Below are positions 1-5,721 of a stretch of 10,483 bases of DNA, piece by piece (position 1 is the stretch's first letter; each line of letters begins with the position of its first letter). The stretch is from an uncultured Angelakisella sp. (GTDB lineage Bacteria > Bacillota > Clostridia > Oscillospirales > Ruminococcaceae), in contig CAJFUT010000242.1 of assembly GCA_904420255.1 (NCBI GenBank), forward strand, positions 1 through 10,483. Reading direction: 5' to 3'. The translations under genes were made by a program, and so were the position numbers. A model generated the notes under the pieces. The model worked only from the letters and a program-made list of their open reading frames with translations, searched no databases and had not been told where the DNA came from.

Positions 1-1
1 C

Positions 2-94
2 GGCCTTTGGGCTCCCAACCCCCTGGGGGACCCGGACCCGGAGATTCTGGCCCAGATCGACGCCGAAGAACTGACAGTGGCGCCGGCTCATTAG
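2..94 (+). CDS. 3' end of an unidentified rightward gene
   Basis: The second reading frame stays open from the window edge to a TAG stop at 92-94 and gives about 30 C-terminal residues, ending in DAEELTVAPAH. Its codons end almost always in G or C, as in the confirmed genes here, while the neighbouring frame gives only Gly/Pro/Arg-rich shadow sequence. A strong bidirectional terminator begins 37 bases after the stop, as expected for a gene converging with the leftward operon. Too little is visible to name a family; the protein cannot be assigned. Confidence 0.45.
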   Translation, partial: GLWAPNPLGDPDPEILAQIDAEELTVAPAH

Positions 95-130
95 AAGCCG
101 CGCAGGTTCTGCATCGCAAACAAAAACGAA

Positions 131-171
131 AAGAGCGGAAGGCTCCCTGGGCGCTTCCGCTCTTGTTTTTT
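131..171. terminator. Bidirectional intrinsic terminator
   Basis: A perfect 11-bp stem (AAGAGCGGAAG at 131-141 with CTTCCGCTCTT at 154-164) encloses a 12-base loop. On the plus strand it is followed by a T-run at 166-171. On the minus strand the flank reads TTCGTTTTTGTTTG, also U-rich. It sits between two converging genes and probably ends both transcripts. Confidence 0.88.
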
Positions 172-186
172 CCCATCCGGGCCGCC

Positions 187-795
187 CTAGAAGGACAGCC
201 CCAGCTCCCCCTTCAGATAGGCCGCAAATTCCTCCGCCGTGGTAAACTGGTGGGCCACAATCCCCTGCTCCCGGGCCGCCTCCACGTTGGCTGCCACGTC
301 GTCTGCAAAGACGGTTTCCCCTGGGACCAGGCGGTACTTCTCCAGCAGGGCCCGGTAAATGGCCGGGTCTGGCTTGCAGCAGTGGACCTCCCAGGAGGCC
401 ACCCCGCCCTCCATGGGGCGGAAGGCCGGGTACCGCTCCCGGAGGTAGCAGAAGGCCTCCCGGGGGAAGTTGGAAAGGTAATAAAGGTGGAAGCCCGCCT
501 TCCCCAGCCGCTCCGCCAGTTCCCCGGTGCCGGGGATGGGACGGAAGATGCCGTACCATTCCCCGTCCAGCTCCCGGATCTCCCGGGCCAGCTCCGGGCA
601 GGCCGCCGCCGAGGCCTCCAGGATCTCCTTCTCGCTGAGGTACCCCAGGTCGATGTTTTCCCGCCAGAAGGGGCTCTCCACCGTGGCCCGCCAGATCGCC
701 TCCCCCTTCTCCCGGCCGTAGCGGCGGGTCATCCACTCCAGGGGCTTCCATTCGGCGATCACCATGCCCACATCAAAAACAATATTCCGGATCAT
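187..795 (-). CDS. HAD-family hydrolase (HAD-IA type, YihX-like)
   Basis: Predicted haloacid-dehalogenase superfamily phosphatase of about 202 residues, probably cytosolic. Visible motifs: motif I FDVGMV with nucleophile D8, motif II LSN at 107-109, motif III with K141 (CCKPDPAIY), motif IV FADD with D165 and D166. The second acid of motif I is Gly (D-x-G), as in YihX-type sugar phosphatases; other HAD enzymes usually have D-x-D. The cap is the small helical insert at about residues 15-80. I chose the ATG at 793-795 because AAGGAG (806-811, minus strand) lies 10 bases upstream; the in-frame ATG at 819 has no ribosome binding site. It is the last gene of the leftward operon, 39 bases after the DUF975 gene, and ends at the bidirectional terminator. 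The substrate cannot be told from sequence. Confidence 0.88.
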   Translation of the reverse strand: MIRNIVFDVGMVIAEWKPLEWMTRRYGREKGEAIWRATVESPFWRENIDLGYLSEKEILEASAAACPELAREIRELDGEWYGIFRPIPGTGELAERLGKAGFHLYYLSNFPREAFCYLRERYPAFRPMEGGVASWEVHCCKPDPAIYRALLEKYRLVPGETVFADDVAANVEAAREQGIVAHQFTTAEEFAAYLKGELGLSF

Positions 796-805
796 ATCGG
801 TCTCG

Positions 806-811
806 CTCCTT
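806..811 (-). promoter_or_regulatory. Ribosome binding site deciding the HAD gene start
   Basis: On the minus strand this reads AAGGAG, 10 bases before the ATG at 793-795. It lies inside the 5' extension that an ATG at 819 would give, so the shorter protein is favoured. Confidence 0.6.
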
Positions 812-834
812 GCTGTCATTCTGCTGTCGTTGCT

Positions 835-1647
835 TCAGGGGGATTTCCCCTCCCCCGGGGGATACCGCCTTTCGTAGAGAAGGCGGCTGTAAACTGCCCG
901 GCAGGCGGCGTAATAGGGCAGGGCGTAAAAGGCCGGGGCCACCAGGAGGCAGGCGGCAAGCCACGGGAGGAAGCTGAGGTCCAGCCACAGCAGCCGCCAG
1001 CGGTGCCCCCTGGTGCATTCCACCGAGCGGGCCACCGCCTCCCGGGCGGTGCAGCCGTAGTCCGGCCCCAGCAGCACCGGGGCCATGGCATAGCGCCGGG
1101 AAAAGGCCCAGGCCGCCAAAAGCCAGGCGATGCCCGCCACGCCCCCCACCGCCGCCAGCAGCGCCAGGGCGGGCGGGGAAAGGGCCCCCAGCCGCCCCCG
1201 GAACAGCCACAACCCCGCCGCGGCGGCGCCGAAGGGCAGCAGCGCCGCCCCCCAGGAAACGGCCCCGGTGTAAAGGAGGACCCCCAGGGACCGCAGCCAG
1301 AGGCGGCCCCGGTAGGGCAGGAACAGGCGCCCCGAGGGCTTTTCCTCCCTCCCCCGGGCCAGGGCGGAGAACCAGGCCAGGGCCCCCACCTCCAGGGGAA
1401 GGAGCAGCACCAGCCGCGCCCCCTCCAGGGCGGCGGAGGCCCAGAAGGCCCCCTCCCCCGCGGGCCAGCCGGTCCCGGCCCCGCCGTACCACTCCAGGCG
1501 GTAGCCCAGCAGGCGGAACACCGCCCCGTCGGCGAAGGACACCGCCCCCCAGGCCAGGGCCCAGAGGAGGAAAACCGCCGCGGCCGCCGCCAGCCGCCCC
1601 CGCAGGGCGGCCCGGGCCCGGGCCTTGATCTCTCGCACCAGCTTCAT
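835..1647 (-). CDS. DUF975 family integral membrane protein
   Basis: 270-residue polytopic membrane protein. Hydrophobic segments lie at about residues 18-38, 74-96, 118-148, 157-182 and 219-247. The C-terminal signature is that of DUF975: RRYAMAPVLL at 184-193, an amphipathic stretch with AREAVARS at 201-208, RGHRWRLL at 213-220, then a final membrane segment. The molecular role of DUF975 is not established. It is extremely Ala/Leu/Gly-rich and GC-rich. Start: ATG at 1645-1647 with GGGGGAG 11 bases upstream; that site falls in a predicted hairpin (see 1656-1693), suggesting translational coupling to the upstream phosphatase gene 54 bases away. Middle gene of the leftward operon. The family call is fairly secure; any function would be a guess. 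Confidence 0.85.
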   Translation of the reverse strand: MKLVREIKARARAALRGRLAAAAAVFLLWALAWGAVSFADGAVFRLLGYRLEWYGGAGTGWPAGEGAFWASAALEGARLVLLLPLEVGALAWFSALARGREEKPSGRLFLPYRGRLWLRSLGVLLYTGAVSWGAALLPFGAAAAGLWLFRGRLGALSPPALALLAAVGGVAGIAWLLAAWAFSRRYAMAPVLLGPDYGCTAREAVARSVECTRGHRWRLLWLDLSFLPWLAACLLVAPAFYALPYYAACRAVYSRLLYERRYPPGEGKSP

Positions 1648-1655
1648 GGATCTTC

Positions 1656-1693
1656 ACTCTCCCCCAGTAGCATGGGCGCTTTTGGGGGAGGGT
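1656..1693 (-). promoter_or_regulatory. Hairpin covering the DUF975 ribosome binding site
   Basis: In the minus-strand transcript CUCCCCCA (from 1690 to 1683) pairs perfectly with UGGGGGAG (from 1666 to 1659). The helix extends, past one A-C mismatch, by two more pairs. The 3' arm contains the GGGGGAG ribosome binding site of the DUF975 gene. The hairpin starts 8 bases after the stop codon of the phosphatase gene, close enough for a terminating ribosome to melt it. There is no T-run after it, so a terminator is unlikely. Pairing is seen directly; the regulatory role is inferred. Confidence 0.45.
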
Positions 1694-1701
1694 ATGCGGC
1701 G

Positions 1702-2400
1702 TCAGCCCCCCGATTCCTCAGAAAGCTGCTGAAAACGCTCCATGGCCCGGATCATCTCCGGGTTCAGCTCCGCCGCCGACCGGGCGCCGTGGGGCATGAT
1801 CCCGGCCACCTCGATGACCCGGTCCCGCATCCAGAGCTGGGGGGTGGCAAAGCAGGTGTAGCCCCTGCCGTTGCCCACCAGCATCTGGGCCGGGGAGAGC
1901 CGGGGCAGCGCCATGGCGGTGAGAATCGCCCGGATGACCCCGCCGTGGGTGACAATGGCCACGTCGGCCAGCTCCTGCTGCATCACATGGGCCAGGATGG
2001 CGGAAAGCCCCGTGGCCACCCGCCGGGTGAATTCCTCCATGGACTCCCCCCCGGGAGGGGCCTCCTGGAGGGAGTTGCGGAGCCACTGCTGGAAGTCCTC
2101 CCGCCCGGAGAGCTCCTCCAGGGTGCGTCCGTCGTACTCCCCGAAATCCATCTCCGCCATGGAGGGCACCACCTGGAGGTCGGCCTCGGGGTAAAGGACC
2201 CCCGCCGTCTGGATGCAGCGGGTCAGGGGGCTGCAGAACACCGCGTCCACCTTGGGGTATTCATATTCCTCCTTCAGGCGCAGCAGGCCCCGGATCCCCT
2301 CCACCGAAAGCTCCGCGTCGGTGCGGCGGCCGGCGTAGGCCCCCCGCTTGTTGGAATCGGTCATCCCGTGGCGGATGAAGTGCAGTCGATAGTTTTTCAT
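1702..2400 (-). CDS. Histidine phosphatase family protein (phosphoglycerate mutase-like)
   Basis: 232-residue member of the histidine phosphatase superfamily (branch 1), probably cytosolic. The catalytic RHG is at residues 10-12, with H11 as the phospho-accepting histidine. SPLTRCIQTA (57-66) supplies a phosphate-binding Arg (R61), MAEMDFGEYDGRTLEEL (81-97) holds the likely acid E83, and THGG (151-154) the second catalytic His (H152). Length is normal for the family. These enzymes cover broad phosphatases, cobalamin-pathway CobC and true mutases; nothing here identifies the substrate. Start: ATG with a perfect AGGAGG (2408-2413) seven bases upstream. It is the first gene of the leftward operon, with a plausible promoter at 2431-2458. 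The C-terminal 40 residues extend beyond the core and look helical. Confidence 0.9.
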   Translation of the reverse strand: MKNYRLHFIRHGMTDSNKRGAYAGRRTDAELSVEGIRGLLRLKEEYEYPKVDAVFCSPLTRCIQTAGVLYPEADLQVVPSMAEMDFGEYDGRTLEELSGREDFQQWLRNSLQEAPPGGESMEEFTRRVATGLSAILAHVMQQELADVAIVTHGGVIRAILTAMALPRLSPAQMLVGNGRGYTCFATPQLWMRDRVIEVAGIMPHGARSAAELNPEMIRAMERFQQLSEESGG

Positions 2401-2430
2401 AAATTATCCTCCTAGGGTTTCTCCCTTTCC

Positions 2431-2458
2431 ATGATACCCAATCCCGGAAAAAATGCAA
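2431..2458 (-). promoter_or_regulatory. Likely promoter of the leftward operon
   Basis: On the minus strand a -35-like TTGCAT (2453-2458), a 16-base spacer and a -10 TATCAT (2431-2436, five of six to consensus) lie just upstream of the AGGAGG of the phosphatase gene. The start site would be near 2424. The -35 match is poor, so the call is tentative. Confidence 0.42.
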
Positions 2459-2607
2459 CCTTCCCCAAAAACTTTTTTGATTTTCCCCCTTCCGCCGGCG
2501 CCCGGGGGCGCCCGGGGAAATTTACGGCGCTTCTCACGATTCCAGGGGGAAAACTTCGTCGAGTTTGACAGTTTTCATTTTTCTTCGTTTTTTTCCGGCT
2601 TTTCCTG

Positions 2608-2636
2608 TGGACAAACCCGCCGGTATATAATATAAT
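2608..2636 (+). promoter_or_regulatory. Promoter of the XRE regulator gene
   Basis: A -35 TGGACA (2608-2613, five of six) is separated by 17 bases from a perfect TATAAT (2631-2636); a second overlapping TATAAT lies at 2626-2631. Transcription should start near 2643, leaving a leader of about 70 bases before the TTG start at 2716. Confidence 0.75.
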
Positions 2637-2715
2637 AATTTTTACATGGCGTAATCGCTTTGTTTTGTGGTTGTGTTTGGATCATTCCCGCTTGAGGGAG
2701 AGAGGGTGCGGCAGA

Positions 2716-3420
2716 TTGAATTCCGAGTTTTCCAGGATATTGACCCTTCTTCGCAAGGAAAAGGGCGTCAGCCAGAAGGCGGCTGCCGCCAGCCTCGGGG
2801 TTTCCCAGGCCCTCCTTTCCCACTATGAGAAGGGCATCCGGGAGTGCGGTCTGGATTTCCTGGTCCGGGCCGCCGATTATTACAATGTTTCCTGCGATTA
2901 TATGCTGGGCAGGACCCCGGACCGCTCCGGCACCACCCTCTCCATCGACCAGATCCCCGAGGCCGACGCCGCCGGCAAGGAAAACCTTTTCCAGGGGAGC
3001 ATCCTCTCGGTCCTCAACAAAAAGCTCATCGCCAATTCCCTGAACATCCTCTATGACAAGCTGAACAAGGCGGGCAGCGAGGACCTGATCAAGGAGGTTT
3101 CCGACTACCTGATGGTGGCGGTGTACCAGATGTTCCGGGTGGTTTACGGCGCCAACAAGAACAACCACCCCGGCATCTTCAAGCTGCCGGAAACGGTGGC
3201 CCACCCCTACTCCGCCGCCGCCATGGAGATGCACCGGGCCAACGCCTCGGCCATCGCCCAGGACAAGCCGGTGGCGGGGATGGACCGGATCAAAAGCCCG
3301 GAAAAGCTGGAAATGTCCACCGAATCCATCACCACCGAATACCCCCTTTTCGGCACCAGCCTCCTGAACCTGGTGAGCAACGCCGAAAAGGCCATCGATT
3401 TCCCCGAGAAGCAGGGCTGA
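2716..3420 (+). CDS. XRE-family transcriptional regulator with unknown C-terminal region
   Basis: 234 residues. Residues 5-66 form a helix-turn-helix of the XRE/Cro type: FSRILTLLRKEKGVSQ, LGVSQALLSHYEKG at 27-40 as recognition region, and the closing NVSCDYMLGRT at 57-67. Residues 85-145 are helical (two to three helices), probably oligomerisation. From about 150 to the end the chain is polar and Ala/Glu-rich with no fold I recognise. I chose the TTG at 2716-2718 because GAGGG lies nine bases upstream and the protein then begins as XRE domains normally do; an upstream in-frame TTG at 2665 has no binding site. The gene is monocistronic, with its own promoter (2608-2636) and terminator (3442-3474). 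Its targets are unknown; the two promoters that flank it are candidates. Confidence 0.85.
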   Translation: MNSEFSRILTLLRKEKGVSQKAAAASLGVSQALLSHYEKGIRECGLDFLVRAADYYNVSCDYMLGRTPDRSGTTLSIDQIPEADAAGKENLFQGSILSVLNKKLIANSLNILYDKLNKAGSEDLIKEVSDYLMVAVYQMFRVVYGANKNNHPGIFKLPETVAHPYSAAAMEMHRANASAIAQDKPVAGMDRIKSPEKLEMSTESITTEYPLFGTSLLNLVSNAEKAIDFPEKQG

Positions 3421-3441
3421 AGGGCCCCATCCCTTCCGCTG

Positions 3442-3474
3442 AAAGGGTCCGGCTGTGAGAGCCGGGCCTTTTTT
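3442..3474 (+). terminator. Intrinsic terminator of the XRE regulator gene
   Basis: A nine-pair stem (GGTCCGGCT at 3446-3454 with AGCCGGGCC at 3460-3468, one G-U pair) closes a five-base loop GTGAG. It is followed by six T at 3469-3474 and preceded by AAA that can extend the stem. Confidence 0.9.
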
Positions 3475-3526
3475 CGTCCCTGCCCCTGTTTATGAACGAA
3501 CCCTGAATTTACATCCTCCGCGGGGC

Positions 3527-3554
3527 GGTTCTCATTGACAGAACCCCCCGGTTC
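3527..3554 (+). promoter_or_regulatory. Alternating GGTTC/GAACC half-sites around a -35 element
   Basis: GGTTCT (3527-3532) and AGAACC (3540-3545) form a 6-bp inverted repeat across the TTGACA -35 element. The second arm also pairs with GGTTC (3550-3554) as GAACC-CCCC-GGTTC. Three alternating half-sites placed on the -35 and spacer look like an operator. A related GAACGAACC stands further upstream, near 3494. The repeats are seen; the binding protein is unknown. Confidence 0.35.
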
Positions 3555-3563
3555 GCTTAAAAT
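3535..3563 (+). promoter_or_regulatory. Strong promoter of the lipoprotein/two-component operon
   Basis: A perfect -35 TTGACA (3535-3540), 17-base spacer and -10 TAAAAT (3558-3563, five of six). Transcription should start near 3570, about 45 bases before the GTG start codon of the lipoprotein gene. Inverted repeats overlap both the -35 and the start site. Confidence 0.82.
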
Positions 3564-3580
3564 AATACTGTTGCAGTATT
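3564..3580 (+). promoter_or_regulatory. Operator-like dyad at the transcription start
   Basis: AATACTG-TTG-CAGTATT is a perfect 7-bp inverted repeat with a 3-base centre lying directly on the predicted start site of the operon. Its position suits repression by a dimeric helix-turn-helix protein. The symmetry is seen; function is inferred. As RNA it would form only a weak 5' hairpin. Confidence 0.45.
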
Positions 3581-3614
3581 CTTTCACCATACCGACTTTG
3601 GAAGGGGGACCGCC

Positions 3615-4928
3615 GTGAAAAAGCTGTTGGCACTGCTCCTGCTGGCGGGGTGCCTGACGGGCTGCACCTCCCCCATGCCCGCCAGCCCCGAGGAGCTGCT
3701 GGATGCCCCCAAGCTCTCCGACACCCAGTACCAGGTGGACCGGGCCCTCCGGGAGCAGATGGGCCAGGATATCAAGCTCAAATACCCTCAGAGCGGGGAC
3801 TACCGCTCCGCCTTCACCTTCTATGACATCGACAACGACGGCGCCGACGAGGCCATCGTCCTGCACAGTTACCAGAGCGGCGGCAACGCCCAGATCACCG
3901 TCATGGACCAGGAAAACGGCCAGTGGCAGGTGGAAAAGACCTACCCCGGCCTGAGCCCGGACATCGACTTCATCCGCTTTGAGCAGCTGGATTCCAACCC
4001 CGGCAAGGCCATGGTCATCGGTTGGCGCCCCGAGGGGGGCCAGAAAATCGTGGCCGCCTACCGCTATGAGAACCGGGAGTTCACCATGCTGGGCAGCGAG
4101 GACTACACCCAGCTGTGCATCGACGACTTCAACCGGGACGGCATCAGCGAGCTGCTCATCGTTTCCGCCGAATCCGACGCCCGGCCCACCCTCATTTACA
4201 TGGGGGAGCAGGAGGGGCTGCTGGACGTGCTGGACTCGGTGAACCTGGACCGCCAGCTGGTCACTTTCCAGACCCCGGTTTCCGGGCTCATCTCCCCCGG
4301 TGTTTACGGCGCGGTACTGGACGTCTATAATGAGAGGGGCAACCTCTGCTCCATTGTGGTGCAGGTGGAGGACGGCCGCCTGGTCCTCCCCCTGGACGAC
4401 GGGGACGGCGTGCTCTTTTCCAGCACCATCCGCTCCGGCGGGGAGGCCAGCGTCTTTTCCCAGGACGTCACCGGGGACGGGGTCATCGACATCCCCACCG
4501 AATGGATGCCCGCCGGCCATGAGGACCTGGAGGATGAAAACCGCCTTCTCTTTACCAATTACGTCAATCTGGGCCCCGGGGGCTTCACCACCGTCATGCG
4601 GGCCTTTGTCAACCCCACCGAGGGCTACCGCCTCACCCTGCCGGACCGCTGGTTCTCCGGGGAGGAAACGGTGACCGCCGTCCGCCAGTCGGGAAGCGCC
4701 GAGGTGATCTTCTTCCTCTACAGCGGGGACATCTCGGACCGGAGCCGGGAGCTGCTGCGGGTCCAGCTGGTGGACCTCCAGTCCCCCCCCAAGCAGTTCG
4801 ACGCCAGCGCCTATTTCCTGCTGGCCAAGCGGGGCAGCTTTGAATACTACGCCCGCATCCCCGCCTCGGACGCGGCGGAATATTCCGTCACCCAGGAGGA
4901 GGTCCTTTCCCTCTTCCAGCTCCTGTGA
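3615..4928 (+). CDS. Lipoprotein with Asp-rich FG-GAP/VCBS-like loops
   Basis: 437 residues, predicted lipoprotein anchored on the outer face of the membrane. The signal peptide has KK at 2-3 and a Leu-rich core; lipobox LTGC puts the lipidated Cys at 17, while LAGC ending at Cys13 is a second, less usual fit. Three Asp-rich loops, DIDNDGADE (71-79), DDFNRDG (170-176) and DVTGDG (284-289), resemble calcium-binding turns of FG-GAP/VCBS beta-propeller repeats. The part from about 333 (GYRLTLPDRW) to the end looks like a separate small domain of the kind that closes many clostridial lipoproteins. Start: GTG at 3615 with a GGGGG-type site six bases upstream; no other start fits the signal peptide. 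First gene of the operon, 40 bases before the response regulator, so it may deliver a signal to the histidine kinase. No enzymatic motif is seen. Confidence 0.85.
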   Translation: MKKLLALLLLAGCLTGCTSPMPASPEELLDAPKLSDTQYQVDRALREQMGQDIKLKYPQSGDYRSAFTFYDIDNDGADEAIVLHSYQSGGNAQITVMDQENGQWQVEKTYPGLSPDIDFIRFEQLDSNPGKAMVIGWRPEGGQKIVAAYRYENREFTMLGSEDYTQLCIDDFNRDGISELLIVSAESDARPTLIYMGEQEGLLDVLDSVNLDRQLVTFQTPVSGLISPGVYGAVLDVYNERGNLCSIVVQVEDGRLVLPLDDGDGVLFSSTIRSGGEASVFSQDVTGDGVIDIPTEWMPAGHEDLEDENRLLFTNYVNLGPGGFTTVMRAFVNPTEGYRLTLPDRWFSGEETVTAVRQSGSAEVIFFLYSGDISDRSRELLRVQLVDLQSPPKQFDASAYFLLAKRGSFEYYARIPASDAAEYSVTQEEVLSLFQLL

Positions 4929-4968
4929 CGGGGCACAATCCAGATGAAAAAAGGAGGCAGAGCCGATT

Positions 4969-5679
4969 ATGAAACGGATCCTGGTATGCGAGGATGAAGA
5001 CGCCATCCGGGAATTTGTGGTCATCAACCTGAAACGCGCCGGCTACGAGGTGGTGGACGTCCCCAACGGGGAGGAAGCCCTCCGGGTCTATCAGGAAAAC
5101 AAGGGGGACTTCGGCCTGGCGCTGCTGGACATCATGCTCCCCGGCATCGACGGCTTCACCGTCTGCAAGCGGCTGCGGGAGCAGGATAAATCCATCGGCA
5201 TCATCATGCTCAGCGCCAAGAGCCAGGAGATGGACAAGGTGAACGGCCTGATGCAGGGGGCGGACGATTACGTCACCAAGCCCTTCTCCCCCATGGAGCT
5301 GGTGGCCCGGGTGGACGCGGTGTTCCGCCGGGTGAATATGTCCGCCGCCCGGCCCGAGCCGGAAAACGAGCTGATCTCCGGCCCCTTCGTCCTCAACATC
5401 CGCAGCCGCAGCCTCACAAAGGACGGCCGGAAAATCGACCTGACCCAGGTGGAGTTCCAGCTGATGGAACACTTCCTCCGCAACCCCAACATCGCCCTGG
5501 ATCGGGCCTCCCTCCTCTCCACCGTGTGGGGGGACAGCTACTTCGGGGACGACAAGATCGTCGACGTCAACGTCCGCCGCCTGCGGATGAAGATCGAGGA
5601 CGAGCCCAGCAACCCCAAGTACCTCACCACCGTCTGGGGCTTCGGCTACAAATGGGTCTGCCCTGAGCAGGGGGACTAA
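4969..5679 (+). CDS. Response regulator, OmpR/PhoB family
   Basis: 236-residue DNA-binding response regulator. The receiver domain (about 1-120) has acidic pocket residues E8 and D9, phospho-acceptor D54 in LLDIMLPGIDG, S82 at the switch position, and K104-P105 in the DYVTKPF motif. The C-terminal winged helix (about 135-232) carries the OmpR-family recognition region with VDVNVRRLRMKIE (198-210) and ends in TVWGFGYKW, typical of the PhoB class. AAGGAGG at 4951-4957 stands 11 bases before the ATG. Its partner is almost certainly the histidine kinase encoded 42 bases downstream. Target genes are unknown; the repeats in the operon's own promoter (3527-3580) are natural candidates for autoregulation. 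All catalytic residues are present. Confidence 0.95.
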   Translation: MKRILVCEDEDAIREFVVINLKRAGYEVVDVPNGEEALRVYQENKGDFGLALLDIMLPGIDGFTVCKRLREQDKSIGIIMLSAKSQEMDKVNGLMQGADDYVTKPFSPMELVARVDAVFRRVNMSAARPEPENELISGPFVLNIRSRSLTKDGRKIDLTQVEFQLMEHFLRNPNIALDRASLLSTVWGDSYFGDDKIVDVNVRRLRMKIEDEPSNPKYLTTVWGFGYKWVCPEQGD

Positions 5680-5721
5680 AGGCCCCGAACCCCGCGGAAA
5701 AATCGGAAGGGAGGCGCCGCC

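Larger units (their letters stand above)
2401..2715. other. AT-richer divergent intergenic region
   Basis: No coding sequence is supported here. It contains the leftward promoter and leader of the phosphatase operon (2408-2458), a GC-rich tandem element (about 2494-2517) that can form a small GGCGCC-CGGG-GGCGCC hairpin, T-rich stretches at 2571-2604, and the rightward promoter of the XRE regulator (2608-2636). The GC hairpin is not followed by a T-run in either direction, so I do not call it a terminator. Confidence 0.6.

Noticed and set aside
773..1657. A 294-codon minus-strand frame overlapping the DUF975 gene
   Set aside because: It is out of frame with the DUF975 protein and almost entirely Gly/Pro/Ala/Arg. 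The DUF975 frame has a start, binding site and family signature.
7..2415. An 802-codon open frame on the plus strand
   Set aside because: It is antisense to three well-supported leftward genes with catalytic motifs. Its product is Gly/Pro/Arg-rich and lacks domains, as expected from a shadow frame in GC-rich DNA.
2494..2517. GC-rich GGCGCC-CGGG-GGCGCC hairpin as a terminator
   Set aside because: It is not followed by a T-run on either strand and lies between divergent genes, where no transcript should end.
2606..2614. TGTGGACAA, one mismatch from a DnaA box
   Set aside because: It is a single site, coincides with the -35 element of a promoter, and no cluster of boxes, dnaA/dnaN or AT-rich unwinding element accompanies it.
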